Origin: Anthopleura xanthogrammica
Taxonomy: Eukaryota > Cnidaria > Anthozoa > Actiniaria > Actiniidae
DNA: 64,000 bases
Direction of reading: 5' to 3'
Assembly (NCBI GenBank): GCA_964019055.1
Contig: CAXHSA010000070.1
Span: forward strand, 41,599 to 105,598
Shown: positions 35,109 to 48,937 of the stretch, piece by piece
Numbering within the stretch: position 1 is the stretch's first letter
Layout: every line of letters begins with the position of its first letter
The notes under the pieces: model-generated
Database searches by the model: none
What the model was told of the DNA's origin: nothing
Seen by the model: the letters and a program-made list of their open reading frames with translations, nothing else
Translations under genes and position numbers: made by a program

Positions 35109-37417
35109 GTGTTTTTGACACCCAAAATGTGCTTTTCTCGCCCAAAAGGTGCGTTTAGCAGTGAAAAAGTGGTGTTTTGGGCCAAAGAAAATTCTCAGCA
35201 AAATTCCAATTTTGTCAGCAAAAAACAGTTTTTTTGGACCAAAAAGCACCTTTTCTCAGCCAAAACCCCATTTTTTTTTCGCCAAAACGTCGTGTTTTTA
35301 TCTTGTGAGGTCTTTTCAGGAGCAAAAAGTGGTGGTTTCAGCAAACAGGTCCTACCGTCAGCGAAAAACCTAGTTTTGAGAGCCAAAATGGCCATTTTTC
35401 AGTTTTTTGGGCTAAAAAGGTTTTTTTTCTAGCAAAACAGTGTTTTTGACACCCAAAATGTGCTTTTCTCGCCCAAAAGGTGCGTTTAGCAGTGAAAAAG
35501 TGGTGTTTTGGGCCAAAGAAAATTCTCAGCAAAATTCCAATTTTGTCAGCAAAAAACAGTTTTTTTGACCAAAAAGCACCTTTTCTCAGCCAAAACCCCA
35601 TTTTTTTTCGCCAAAACGTCGTGTTTTTATCTTGTGAGGTCTTTTCAGGAGCAAAAAGTGGTGGTTTCAGCAAACAGGTCCTACCGTCAGCGAAAAACCT
35701 AGTTTTGAGAGCCAAAATGGCCATTTTTCAGTTTTTTGGGCTAAAAAGGTTTTTTTTTCTAGCAAAACAGTGTTTTTGACACCCAAAATGTGCTTTTCTC
35801 GCCCAAAAGGTGCGTTTAGCAGTGAAAAAGTGGTGTTTTGGGCCAAAGAAAATTCTCAGCAAAATTCCAATTTTGTCAGCAAAAAACAGTTTTTTTGGAC
35901 CAAAAAGCACCTTTTCTCAGCCAAAACCCCATTTTTTTTCGCCAAAACGTCGTGTTTTTATCTTGTGAGGTCTTTTCAGGAGCAAAAAGTGGTGGTTTCA
36001 GCAAACAGGTCCTACCGTCAGCGAAAAACCTAGTTTTGAGAGCCAAAATGGCCATTTTTCAGTTTTTTGGGCTAAAAAGGTTTTTTTTCTAGCAAAACAG
36101 TGTTTTTGACACCCAAAATGTGCTTTTCTCGCCCAAAAGGTGCGTTTAGCAGTGAAAAAGTGGTGTTTTGGGCCAAAGAAAATTCTCAGCAAAATTCCAA
36201 TTTTGTCAGCAAAAAACAGTTTTTTTGACCAAAAAGCACCTTTTCTCAGCCAAAACCCCATTTTTTTTCGCCAAAACGTCGTGTTTTTATCTTGTGAGGT
36301 CTTTTCAGGAGCAAAAAGTGGTGGTTTCAGCAAACAGGTCCTACCGTCAGCGAAAAACCTAGTTTTGAGAGCCAAAATGGCCATTTTTCAGTTTTTTGGG
36401 CTAAAAAGGTTTTTTTTCTAGCAAAACAGTGTTTTTGACACCCAAAATGTGCTTTTCTCGCCCAAAAGGTGCGTTTAGCAGTGAAAAAGTGGTGTTTTGG
36501 GCCAAAGAAAATTCTCAGCAAAATTCCAATTTTGTCAGCAAAAAACAGTTTTTTTGGACCAAAAAGCACCTTTTCTCAGCCAAAACCCCATTTTTTTTCG
36601 CCAAAACGTCGTGTTTTTATCTTGTGAGGTCTTTTCAGGAGCAAAAAGTGGTGGTTTCAGCAAACAGGTCCTACCGTCAGCGAAAAACCTAGTTTTGAGA
36701 GCCAAAATGGCCATTTTTCAGTTTTTTGGGCTAAAAAGGTTTTTTTTCTAGCAAAACAGTGTTTTTGACACCCAAAATGTGCTTTTCTCGCCCAAAAGGT
36801 GCGTTTAGCAGTGAAAAAGTGGTGTTTTGGGCCAAAGAAAATTCTCAGCAAAATTCCAATTTTGTCAGCAAAAAACAGTTTTTTGGACCAAAAAGCACCT
36901 TTTCTCAGCCAAAACCCCATTTTTTTTCGCCAAAACGTCGTGTTTTTATCTTGTGAGGTCTTTTGAGGAGCAAAAAGTGGTGGTTTCAGCAAACAGGTCC
37001 TACCGTCAGCGAAAAACCTAGTTTTGAGAGCCAAAATGGCCATTTTTCAGTTTTTTGGGCTAAAAAGGTTTTTTTTCTAGCAAAACAGTGTTTTTGACAC
37101 CCAAAATGTGCTTTTCTCGCCCAAAAGGTGCGTTTAGCAGTGAAAAAGTGGTGTTTTGGGCCAAAGAAAATTCTCAGCAAAATTCCAATTTTGTCAGCAA
37201 AAAACAGTTTTTTTGGACCAAAAAGCACCTTTTCTCAGCCAAAACCCCATTTTTTTTCGCCAAAACGTCGTGTTTTTATCTTGTGAGGTCTTTTCAGGAG
37301 CAAAAAGTGGTGGTTTCAGCAAACAGGTCCTACCGTCAGCGAAAAACCTAGTTTTGAGAGCCAAAATGGCCATTTTTCAGTTTTTTGGGCTAAAAAGGTT
37401 TTTTTTCTAGCAAAACA
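35109..37417. repeat. Alternating (dimeric) monomers with CAGTTTTTTTGGACC
   Basis: Monomers at 35109, 35770, 36429 and 37088 carry seven T followed by GG, the hybrid of the two common forms, and alternate strictly with monomers lacking it (35440, 36100, 36759). The same form recurs singly at 38734 and 46963. The alternation is a local two-monomer higher-order unit of 659-661 bp. Confidence 0.7.
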
Positions 37418-40050
37418 GTGTTTTTGACACCCAAAATGTGCTTTTCTCGCCCAAAAGGTGCGTTTAGCAGTGAAAAAGTGGTGTTTTGGGCCAAAGAAAA
37501 TTCTCAGCAAAATTCCAATTTTGTCAGCAAAAAACAGTTTTTTGGACCAAAAAGCACCTTTTCTCAGCCAAAACCCCATTTTTTTTCGCCAAAACGTCGT
37601 GTTTTTATCTTGTGAGGTCTTTTCAGGAGCAAAAAGTGGTGGTTTCAGCAAACAGGTCCTACCGTCAGCGAAAAACCTAGTTTTGAGAGCCAAAATGGCC
37701 ATTTTTCAGTTTTTTGGGCTAAAAAGGTTTTTTTTCTAGCAAAACAGTGTTTTTGACACCCAAAATGTGCTTTTCTCGCCCAAAAGGTGCGTTTAGCAGT
37801 GAAAAAGTGGTGTTTTGGGCCAAAGAAAATTCTCAGCAAAATTCCAATTTTGTCAGCAAAAAACAGTTTTTTTGACCAAAAAGCACCTTTTCTCAGCCAA
37901 AACCCCATTTTTTTTCGCCAAAACGTCGTGTTTTTATCTTGTGAGGTCTTTTCAGGAGCAAAAAGTGGTGGTTTCAGCAAACAGGTCCTACCGTCAGCGA
38001 AAAACCTAGTTTTGAGAGCCAAAATGGCCATTTTTCAGTTTTTTGGGCTAAAAAGGTTTTTTTTCTAGCAAAACAGTGTTTTTGACACCCAAAATGTGCT
38101 TTTCTCGCCCAAAAGGTGCGTTTAGCAGTGAAAAAGTGGTGTTTTGGGCCAAAGAAAATTCTCAGCAAAATTCCAATTTTGTCAGCAAAAAACAGTTTTT
38201 TGGACCAAAAAGCACCTTTTCTCAGCCAAAACCCCATTTTTTTTCGCCAAAACGTCGTGTTTTTATCTTGTGAGGTCTTTTCAGGAGCAAAAAGTGGTGG
38301 TTTCAGCAAACAGGTCCTACCGTCAGCGAAAAACCTAGTTTTGAGAGCCAAAATGGCCATTTTTCAGTTTTTTGGGCTAAAAAGGTTTTTTTTCTAGCAA
38401 AACAGTGTTTTTGACACCCAAAATGTGCTTTTCTCGCCCAAAAGGTGCGTTTAGCAGTGAAAAAGTGGTGTTTTGGGCCAAAGAAAATTCTCAGCAAAAT
38501 TCCAATTTTGTCAGCAAAAAACAGTTTTTTGGACCAAAAAGCACCTTTTCTCAGCCAAAACCCCATTTTTTTTCGCCAAAACGTCGTGTTTTTATCTTGT
38601 GAGGTCTTTTCAGGAGCAAAAAGTGGTGGTTTCAGCAAACAGGTCCTACCGTCAGCGAAAAACCTAGTTTTGAGAGCCAAAATGGCCATTTTTCAGTTTT
38701 TTGGGCTAAAAAGGTTTTTTTTCTAGCAAAACAGTGTTTTTGACACCCAAAATGTGCTTTTCTCGCCCAAAAGGTGCGTTTAGCAGTGAAAAAGTGGTGT
38801 TTTGGGCCAAAGAAAATTCTCAGCAAAATTCCAATTTTGTCAGCAAAAAACAGTTTTTTTGGACCAAAAAGCACCTTTTCTCAGCCAAAACCCCATTTTT
38901 TTTCGCCAAAACGTCGTGTTTTTATCTTGTGAGGTCTTTTCAGGAGCAAAAAGTGGTGGTTTCAGCAAACAGGTCCTACCGTCAGCGAAAAACCTAGTTT
39001 TGAGAGCCAAAATGGCCATTTTTCAGTTTTTTGGGCTAAAAAGGTTTTTTTTCTAGCAAAACAGTGTTTTTGACACCCAAAATGTGCTTTTCTCGCCCAA
39101 AAGGTGCGTTTAGCAGTGAAAAAGTGGTGTTTTGGGCCAAAGAAAATTCTCAGCAAAATTCCAATTTTGTCAGCAAAAAACAGTTTTTTGGACCAAAAAG
39201 CACCTTTTCTCAGCCAAAACCCCATTTTTTTTCGCCAAAACGTCGTGTTTTTATCTTGTGAGGTCTTTTGAGGAGCAAAAAGTGGTGGTTTCAGCAAACA
39301 GGTCCTACCGTCAGCGAAAAACCTAGTTTTGAGAGCCAAAATGGCCATTTTTCAGTTTTTTGGGCTAAAAAGGTTTTTTTTCTAGCAAAACAGTGTTTTT
39401 GACACCCAAAATGTGCTTTTCTCGCCCAAAAGGTGCGTTTAGCAGTGAAAAAGTGGTGTTTTGGGCCAAAGAAAATTCTCAGCAAAATTCCAATTTTGTC
39501 AGCAAAAAACAGTTTTTTGGACCAAAAAGCACCTTTTCTCAGCCAAAACCCCATTTTTTTTCGCCAAAACGTCGTGTTTTTATCTTGTGAGGTCTTTTCA
39601 GGAGCAAAAAGTGGTGGTTTCAGCAAACAGGTCCTACCGTCAGCGAAAAACCTAGTTTTGAGAGCCAAAATGGCCATTTTTCAGTTTTTTGGGCTAAAAA
39701 GGTTTTTTTTCTAGCAAAACAGTGTTTTTGACACCCAAAATGTGCTTTTCTCGCCCAAAAGGTGCGTTTAGCAGTGAAAAAGTGGTGTTTTGGGCCAAAG
39801 AAAATTCTCAGCAAAATTCCAATTTTGTCAGCAAAAAACAGTTTTTTGGACCAAAAAGCACCTTTTCTCAGCCAAAACCCCATTTTTTTTCGCCAAAACG
39901 TCGTGTTTTTATCTTGTGAGGTCTTTTCAGGAGCAAAAAGTGGTGGTTTCAGCAAACAGGTCCTACCGTCAGCGAAAAACCTAGTTTTGAGAGCCAAAAT
40001 GGCCATTTTTCAGTTTTTTGGGCTAAAAAGCTTTTTTTTCTAGCAAAACA

Positions 40051-41696
40051 GTGTTTTTGACACCCAAAATGTGCTTTTCTCGCCCAAAAGGTGCGTTTAG
40101 CACTGAAAAAGTGGTGTTTTGGGCCAAAGAAAATTCTCAGCAAAATTCCAATTTTGTCAGCAAAAAACAGTTTTTTGGACCAAAAAGCACCTTTTCTCAG
40201 CCAAAACCCCATTTTTTTTCGCCAAAACGTCGTGTTTTTATCTTGTGAGGTCTTTTCAGGAGCAAAAAGTGGTGGTTTCAGCAAACAGGTCCTACCGTCA
40301 GCGAAAAACCTAGTTTTGAGAGCCAAAATGGCCATTTTTCAGTTTTTTGGGCTAAAAAGCTTTTTTTTCTAGCAAAACAGTGTTTTTGACACCCAAAATG
40401 TGCTTTTCTCGCCCAAAAGGTGCGTTTAGCAGTGAAAAAGTGGTGTTTTGGGCCAAAGAAAATTCTCAGCAAAATTCCAATTTTGTCAGCAAAAAACAGT
40501 TTTTTTGACCAAAAAGCACCTTTTCTCAGCCAAAAACCCATTTTTTTTCGCCAAAACGTCGTGTTTTTATCTTGTGAGGTCTTTTCAGGAGCAAAAAGTG
40601 GTGGTTTCAGCAAACAGGTCCTACCGTCAGCGAAAAACCTAGTTTTGAGAGCCAAAATGGCCATTTTTCAGTTTTTTGGGCTAAAAAGGTTTTTTTTCTA
40701 GCAAAACAGTGTTTTTGACACCCAAAATGTGCTTTTCTCGCCCAAAAGGTGCGTTTAGCAGTGAAAAAGTGGTGTTTTGGGCCAAAGAAAATTCTCAGCA
40801 AAATTCCAATTTTGTCAGCAAAAAACAGTTTTTTGGACCAAAAAGCACCTTTTCTCAGCCAAAACCCCATTTTTTTTCGCCAAAACGTCGTGTTTTTATC
40901 TTGTGAGGTCTTTTCAGGAGCAAAAAGTGGTGGTTTCAGCAAACAGGTCCTACCGTCAGCGAAAAACCTAGTTTTGAGAGCCAAAATGGCCATTTTTCAC
41001 TTTTTTGGGCTAAAAAGGTTTTTTTTCTAGCAAAACAGTGTTTTTGACACCCAAAATGTGCTTTTCTCGCCCAAAAGGTGCGTTTAGCAGTGAAAAAGTG
41101 GTGTTTTGGGCCAAAGAAAATTCTCAGCAAAATTCCAATTTTGTCAGCAAAAAACAGTTTTTTTGACCAAAAAGCACCTTTTCTCAGCCAAAAACCCATT
41201 TTTGTTCGCCAAAACGTCGTGTTTTTATCTTGTGAGGTCTTTTCAGGAGCAAAAAGTGGTGGTTTCAGCAAACAGGTCCTACCGTCAGCGAAAAACCTAG
41301 TTTTGAGAGCCAAAATGGCCATTGTTCAGTTTTTTGGGCTAAAAAGGTTTTTTTTCTAGCAAAACAGTGTTTTTGACACCCAAAATGTGCTTTTCTCGCC
41401 CAAAAGGTGCGTTTAGCAGTGAAAAAGTGGTGTTTTGGGCCAAAGAAAATTCTCAGCAAAATTCCAATTTTGTCAGCAAAAAACAGTTTTTTGGACCAAA
41501 AAGCACCTTTTCTCAGCCAAAACCCCATTTTTTTTTCGCCAAAACGTCGTGTTTTTATCTTGTGAGGTCTTTTCAGGAGCAAAAAGTGGTGGTTTCAGCA
41601 AACAGGTCCTACCGTCAGCGAAAAACCTAGTTTTGAGAGCCAAAATGGCCATTGTTCAGTTTTTTGGGCTAAAAAGGTTTTTTTTCTAGCAAAACA
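40051..41696. repeat. Five-monomer block A, copied 12 monomers to the right
   Basis: Marker order: AAAAAGCTTTTTTTTC at the end of the first monomer, CAAAAACCCATTTT in the second, TTTTTCACTTTTTT in the third, AAACCCATTTTTGTTCGCC plus CCATTGTTCAG in the fourth, and a nine-T run plus CCATTGTTCAG in the fifth. The same order appears at 44000-45645, at a constant offset of 3949 bp (12 monomers plus one base). This copy has a private CACTGAAAAA in its first monomer. Confidence 0.85.
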
Positions 41697-43341
41697 GTGT
41701 TTTTGACACCCAAAATGTGCTTTTCTCGCCCAAAAGGTGCGTTTAGCAGTGAAAAAGTGGTGTTTTGGGCCAAAGAAAATTCTCAGCAAAATTCCAATTT
41801 TGTCAGCAAAAAACAGTTTTTTGGACCAAAAAGCACCTTTTCTCAGCCAAAACCCCATTTTTTTTCGCCAAAACGTCGTGTTTTTATCTTGTGAGGTCTT
41901 TTCAGGAGCAAAAAGTGGTGGTTTCAGCAAACAGGTCCTACCGTCAGCGAAAAACCTAGTTTTGAGAGCCAAAATGGCCATTGTTCAGTTTTTTGGGCTA
42001 AAAAGGTTTTTTTTCTAGCAAAACAGTGTTTTTGACACCCAAAATGTGCTTTTCTCGCCCAAAAGGTGCGTTTAGCAGTGAAAAAGTGGTGTTTTGGGCC
42101 AAAGAAAATTCTCAGCAAAATTCCAATTTTGTCAGCAAAAAACAGTTTTTTGGACCAAAAAGCACCTTTTCTCAGCCAAAACCCCATTTTTTTTCGCCAA
42201 AACGTCGTGTTTTTATCTTGTGAGGTCTTTTCAGGAGCAAAAAGTGGTGGTTTCAGCAAACAGGTCCTACCGTCAGCGAAAAACCTAGTTTTGAGAGCCA
42301 AAATGGCCATTTTTCAGTTTTTTGGGCTAAAAAGGTTTTTTTTCTAGCAAAACAGTGTTTTTGACACCCAAAATGTGCTTTTCTCGCCCAAAAGGTGCGT
42401 TTAGCAGTGAAAAAGTGGTGTTTTGGGCCAAAGAAAATTCTCAGCAAAATTCCAATTTTGTCAGCAAAAAACAGTTTTTTGGACCAAAAAGCACCTTTTC
42501 TCAGCCAAAACCCCATTTTTTTTCGCCAAAACGTCGTGTTTTTATCTTGTGAGGTCTTTTCAGGAGCAAAAAGTGGTGGTTTCAGCAAACAGGTCCTACC
42601 GTCAGCGAAAAACCTAGTTTTGAGAGCCAAAATGGCCATTGTTCAGTTTTTTGGGCTAAAAAGGTTTTTTTTCTAGCAAAACAGTGTTTTTGACACCCAA
42701 AATGTGCTTTTCTCGCCCAAAAGGTGCGTTTAGCAGTGAAAAAGTGGTGTTTTGGGCCAAAGAAAATTCTCAGCAAAATTCCAATTTTGTCAGCAAAAAA
42801 CAGTTTTTTTGACCAAAAAGCACCTTTTCTCAGCCAAAACCCCATTTTTTTTCGCCAAAACGTCGTGTTTTTATCTTGTGAGGTCTTTTCAGGAGCAAAA
42901 AGTGGTGGTTTCAGCAAACAGGTCCTACCGTCAGCGAAAAACCTAGTTTTGAGAGCCAAAATGGCCATTTTTCAGTTTTTTGGGCTAAAAAGCTTTTTTT
43001 TCTAGCAAAACAGTGTTTTTGACACCCAAAATGTGCTTTTCTCGCCCAAAAGGTGCGTTTAGCAGTGAAAAAGTGGTGTTTTGGGCCAAAGAAAATTCTC
43101 AGCAAAATTCCAATTTTGTCAGCAAAAAACAGTTTTTTGGACCAAAAAGCACCTTTTCTCAGCCAAAACCCCATTTTTTTTCGCCAAAACGTCGTGTTTT
43201 TATCTTGTGAGGTCTTTTCAGGAGCAAAAAGTGGTGGTTTCAGCAAACAGGTCCTACCGTCAGCGAAAAACCTAGTTTTGAGAGCCAAAATGGCCATTTT
43301 TCAGTTTTTTGGGCTAAAAAGGTTTTTTTTCTAGCAAAACA

Positions 43342-43999
43342 GTGTTTTTGACACCCAAAATGTGCTTTTCTCGCCCAAAAGGTGCGTTTAGCAGTGAAAA
43401 AGTGGTGTTTTGGGCCAAAGAAAATTCTCAGCAAAATTCCAATTTTGTCAGCAAAAAACAGTTTTTTTGACCAAAAAGCACCTTTTCTCAGCCAAAACCC
43501 CATTTTTTTTCGCCAAAACGTCGTGTTTTTATCTTGTGAGGTCTTTTCAGGAGCAAAAAGTGGTGGTTTCAGCAAACAGGTCCTACCGTCAGCGAAAAAC
43601 CTAGTTTTGGGAGCCAAAATGGCCATTTTTCAGTTTTTTGGGCTAAAAAGGTTTTTTTTCTAGCAAAACAGTGTTTTTGACATCCAAAATGTGCTTTTCT
43701 CGCCCAAAAGGTGCGTTTAGCAGTGAAAAAGTGGTGTTTTGGGCCAAAGAAAATTCTCAGCAAAATTCCAATTTTGTCAGCAAAAAACAGTTTTTTTGAC
43801 CAAAAAGCACCTTTTCTCAGCCAAAACCCCATTTTTTTTCGCCAAAACGTCGTGTTTTTATCTTGTGAGGTCTTTTGAGGAGCAAAAAGTGGTGGTTTCA
43901 GCAAACAGGTCCTACCGTCAGCGAAAAACCTAGTTTTGAGAGCCAAAATGGCCATTTTTCAGTTTTTTGGGCTAAAAAGGTTTTTTTTCTAGCAAAACA
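43342..43999. repeat. Marked dimer, copy 1 of 4
   Basis: The first monomer has TTTTGGGAGCC (usual TTTTGAGAGCC). The next has GACATCC (usual GACACCC) and CTTTTGAGGAGC (usual CTTTTCAGGAGC). The same linked pair recurs at 48280, 50523 and 52168, that is 15, 7 and 5 monomers further on each time. Confidence 0.8.
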
Positions 44000-45645
44000 G
44001 TGTTTTTGACACCCAAAATGTGCTTTTCTCGCCCAAAAGGTGCGTTTAGCAGTGAAAAAGTGGTGTTTTGGGCCAAAGAAAATTCTCAGCAAAATTCCAA
44101 TTTTGTCAGCAAAAAACAGTTTTTTGGACCAAAAAGCACCTTTTCTCAGCCAAAACCCCATTTTTTTTCGCCAAAACGTCGTGTTTTTATCTTGTGAGGT
44201 CTTTTCAGGAGCAAAAAGTGGTGGTTTCAGCAAACAGGTCCTACCGTCAGCGAAAAACCTAGTTTTGAGAGCCAAAATGGCCATTTTTCAGTTTTTTGGG
44301 CTAAAAAGCTTTTTTTTCTAGCAAAACAGTGTTTTTGACACCCAAAATGTGCTTTTCTCGCCCAAAAGGTGCGTTTAGCAGTGAAAAAGTGGTGTTTTGG
44401 GCCAAAGAAAATTCTCAGCAAAATTCCAATTTTGTCAGCAAAAAACAGTTTTTTTGACCAAAAAGCACCTTTTCTCAGCCAAAAACCCATTTTTTTTCGC
44501 CAAAACGTCGTGTTTTTATCTTGTGAGGTCTTTTCAGGAGCAAAAAGTGGTGGTTTCAGCAAACAGGTCCTACCGTCAGCGAAAAACCTAGTTTTGAGAG
44601 CCAAAATGGCCATTTTTCAGTTTTTTGGGCTAAAAAGGTTTTTTTTCTAGCAAAACAGTGTTTTTGACACCCAAAATGTGCTTTTCTCGCCCAAAAGGTG
44701 CGTTTAGCAGTGAAAAAGTGGTGTTTTGGGCCAAAGAAAATTCTCAGCAAAATTCCAATTTTGTCAGCAAAAAACAGTTTTTTTGACCAAAAAGCACCTT
44801 TTCTCAGCCAAAACCCCATTTTTTTTCGCCAAAACGTCGTGTTTTTATCTTGTGAGGTCTTTTCAGGAGCAAAAAGTGGTGGTTTCAGCAAACAGGTCCT
44901 ACCGTCAGCGAAAAACCTAGTTTTGAGAGCCAAAATGGCCATTTTTCACTTTTTTGGGCTAAAAAGGTTTTTTTTCTAGCAAAACAGTGTTTTTGACACC
45001 CAAAATGTGCTTTTCTCGCCCAAAAGGTGCGTTTAGCAGTGAAAAAGTGGTGTTTTGGGCCAAAGAAAATTCTCAGCAAAATTCCAATTTTGTCAGCAAA
45101 AAACAGTTTTTTTGACCAAAAAGCACCTTTTCTCAGCCAAAAACCCATTTTTGTTCGCCAAAACGTCGTGTTTTTATCTTGTGAGGTCTTTTCAGGAGCA
45201 AAAAGTGGTGGTTTCAGCAAACAGGTCCTACCGTCAGCGAAAAACCTAGTTTTGAGAGCCAAAATGGCCATTGTTCAGTTTTTTGGGCTAAAAAGGTTTT
45301 TTTTCTAGCAAAACAGTGTTTTTGACACCCAAAATGTGCTTTTCTCGCCCAAAAGGTGCGTTTAGCAGTGAAAAAGTGGTGTTTTGGGCCAAAGAAAATT
45401 CTCAGCAAAATTCCAATTTTGTCAGCAAAAAACAGTTTTTTGGACCAAAAAGCACCTTTTCTCAGCCAAAACCCCATTTTTTTTTCGCCAAAACGTCGTG
45501 TTTTTATCTTGTGAGGTCTTTTCAGGAGCAAAAAGTGGTGGTTTCAGCAAACAGGTCCTACCGTCAGCGAAAAACCTAGTTTTGAGAGCCAAAATGGCCA
45601 TTGTTCAGTTTTTTGGGCTAAAAAGGTTTTTTTTCTAGCAAAACA
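44000..45645. repeat. Five-monomer block B, copy of 40051-41696
   Basis: It carries the same five linked markers in the same order as block A. It differs in the third monomer (TTTTTTTGACC here, TTTTTTGGACC there) and lacks the CACTG change. The few differences mean the duplication is recent relative to the array, or was partly overwritten by conversion. Confidence 0.85.
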
Positions 45646-48279
45646 GTGTTTTTGACACCCAAAATGTGCTTTTCTCGCCCAAAAGGTGCGTTTAGCAGTG
45701 AAAAAGTGGTGTTTTGGGCCAAAGAAAATTCTCAGCAAAATTCCAATTTTGTCAGCAAAAAACAGTTTTTTGGACCAAAAAGCACCTTTTCTCAGCCAAA
45801 ACCCCATTTTTTTTCGCCAAAACGTCGTGTTTTTATCTTGTGAGGTCTTTTCAGGAGCAAAAAGTGGTGGTTTCAGCAAACAGGTCCTACCGTCAGCGAA
45901 AAACCTAGTTTTGAGAGCCAAAATGGCCATTTTTCAGTTTTTTGGGCTAAAAAGCTTTTTTTTCTAGCAAAACAGTGTTTTTGACACCCAAAATGTGCTT
46001 TTCTCGCCCAAAAGGTGCGTTTAGCAGTGAAAAAGTGGTGTTTTGGGCCAAAGAAAATTCTCAGCAAAATTCCAATTTTGTCAGCAAAAAACAGTTTTTT
46101 TGACCAAAAAGCACCTTTTCTCAGCCAAAACCCCATTTTTTTTTCGCCAAAACGTCGTGTTTTTATCTTGTGAGGTCTTTTGAGGAGCAAAAAGTGGTGG
46201 TTTCAGCAAACAGGTCCTACCGTCAGCGAAAAACCTAGTTTTGAGAGCCAAAATGGCCATTTTTCAGTTTTTTGGGCTAAAAAGGTTTTTTTTCTAGCAA
46301 AACAGTGTTTTTGACACCCAAAATGTGCTTTTCTCGCCCAAAAGGTGCGTTTAGCAGTGAAAAAGTGGTGTTTTGGGCCAAAGAAAATTCTCAGCAAAAT
46401 TCCAATTTTGTCAGCAAAAAACAGTTTTTTGGACCAAAAAGCACCTTTTCTCAGCCAAAACCCCATTTTTTTTCGCCAAAACGTCGTGTTTTTATCTTGT
46501 GAGGTCTTTTCAGGAGCAAAAAGTGGTGGTTTCAGCAAACAGGTCCTACCGTCAGCGAAAAACCTAGTTTTGAGAGCCAAAATGGCCATTTTTCAGTTTT
46601 TTGGGCTAAAAAGGTTTTTTTTCTAGCAAAACAGTGTTTTTGACACCCAAAATGTGCTTTTCTCGCCCAAAAGGTGCGTTTAGCAGTGAAAAAGTGGTGT
46701 TTTGGGCCAAAGAAAATTCTCAGCAAAATTCCAATTTTGTCAGCAAAAAACAGTTTTTTTGACCAAAAAGCACCTTTTCTCAGCCAAAACCCCATTTTTT
46801 TTCGCCAAAACGTCGTGTTTTTATCTTGTGAGGTCTTTTCAGGAGCAAAAAGTGGTGGTTTCAGCAAACAGGTCCTACCGTCAGCGAAAAACCTAGTTTT
46901 GAGAGCCAAAATGGCCATTTTTCAGTTTTTTGGGCTAAAAAGGTTTTTTTTCTAGCAAAACAGTGTTTTTGACACCCAAAATGTGCTTTTCTCGCCCAAA
47001 AGGTGCGTTTAGCAGTGAAAAAGTGGTGTTTTGGGCCAAAGAAAATTCTCAGCAAAATTCCAATTTTGTCAGCAAAAAACAGTTTTTTTGGACCAAAAAG
47101 CACCTTTTCTCAGCCAAAACCCCATTTTTTTTCGCCAAAACGTCGTGTTTTTATCTTGTGAGGTCTTTTCAGGAGCAAAAAGTGGTGGTTTCAGCAAACA
47201 GGTCCTACCGTCAGCGAAAAACCTAGTTTTGAGAGCCAAAATGGCCATTTTTCAGTTTTTTGGGCTAAAAAGGTTTTTTTTCTAGCAAAACAGTGTTTTT
47301 GACACCCAAAATGTGCTTTTCTCGCCCAAAAGGTGCGTTTAGCAGTGAAAAAGTGGTGTTTTGGGCCAAAGAAAATTCTCAGCAAAATTCCAATTTTGTC
47401 AGCAAAAAACAGTTTTTTGGACCAAAAAGCACCTTTTCTCAGCCAAAACCCCATTTTTTTTCGCCAAAACGTCGTGTTTTTATCTTGTGAGGTCTTTTCA
47501 GGAGCAAAAAGTGGTGGTTTCAGCAAACAGGTCCTACCGTCAGCGAAAAACCTAGTTTTGAGAGCCAAAATGGCCATTTTTCAGTTTTTTGGGCTAAAAA
47601 GGTTTTTTTTCTAGCAAAACAGTGTTTTTGACACCCAAAATGTGCTTTTCTCGCCCAAAAGGTGCGTTTAGCAGTGAAAAAGTGGTGTTTTGGGCCAAAG
47701 AAAATTCTCAGCAAAATTCCAATTTTGTCAGCAAAAAACAGTTTTTTTGACCAAAAAGCACCTTTTCTCAGCCAAAACCCCATTTTTTTTCGCCAAAACG
47801 TCGTGTTTTTATCTTGTGAGGTCTTTTCAGGAGCAAAAAGTGGTGGTTTCAGCAAACAGGTCCTACCGTCAGCGAAAAACCTAGTTTTGAGAGCCAAAAT
47901 GGCCATTTTTCAGTTTTTTGGGCTAAAAAGGTTTTTTTTCTAGCAAAACAGTGTTTTTGACACCCAAAATGTGCTTTTCTCGCCCAAAAGGTGCGTTTAG
48001 CAGTGAAAAAGTGGTGTTTTGGGCCAAAGAAAATTCTCAGCAAAATTCCAATTTTGTCAGCAAAAAACAGTTTTTTGGACCAAAAAGCACCTTTTCTCAG
48101 CCAAAACCCCATTTTTTTTCGCCAAAACGTCGTGTTTTTATCTTGTGAGGTCTTTTCAGGAGCAAAAAGTGGTGGTTTCAGCAAACAGGTCCTACCGTCA
48201 GCGAAAAACCTAGTTTTGAGAGCCAAAATGGCCATTTTTCAGTTTTTTGGGCTAAAAAGGTTTTTTTTCTAGCAAAACA

Positions 48280-48937
48280 GTGTTTTTGACACCCAAAATG
48301 TGCTTTTCTCGCCCAAAAGGTGCGTTTAGCAGTGAAAAAGTGGTGTTTTGGGCCAAAGAAAATTCTCAGCAAAATTCCAATTTTGTCAGCAAAAAACAGT
48401 TTTTTTGACCAAAAAGCACCTTTTCTCAGCCAAAACCCCATTTTTTTTCGCCAAAACGTCGTGTTTTTATCTTGTGAGGTCTTTTCAGGAGCAAAAAGTG
48501 GTGGTTTCAGCAAACAGGTCCTACCGTCAGCGAAAAACCTAGTTTTGGGAGCCAAAATGGCCATTTTTCAGTTTTTTGGGCTAAAAAGGTTTTTTTTCTA
48601 GCAAAACAGTGTTTTTGACATCCAAAATGTGCTTTTCTCGCCCAAAAGGTGCGTTTAGCAGTGAAAAAGTGGTGTTTTGGGCCAAAGAAAATTCTCAGCA
48701 AAATTCCAATTTTGTCAGCAAAAAACAGTTTTTTTGACCAAAAAGCACCTTTTCTCAGCCAAAACCCCATTTTTTTTCGCCAAAACGTCGTGTTTTTATC
48801 TTGTGAGGTCTTTTGAGGAGCAAAAAGTGGTGGTTTCAGCAAACAGGTCCTACCGTCAGCGAAAAACCTAGTTTTGAGAGCCAAAATGGCCATTTTTCAG
48901 TTTTTTGGGCTAAAAAGGTTTTTTTTCTAGCAAAACA
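48280..48937. repeat. Marked dimer, copy 2 of 4
   Basis: It has the same linked changes as at 43342: TTTTGGGAGCC in the first monomer, then GACATCC with CTTTTGAGGAGC in the second. The monomers before it (47293-47951) follow the same form order as those before copy 1, so the shared block is longer than the dimer. Confidence 0.8.
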
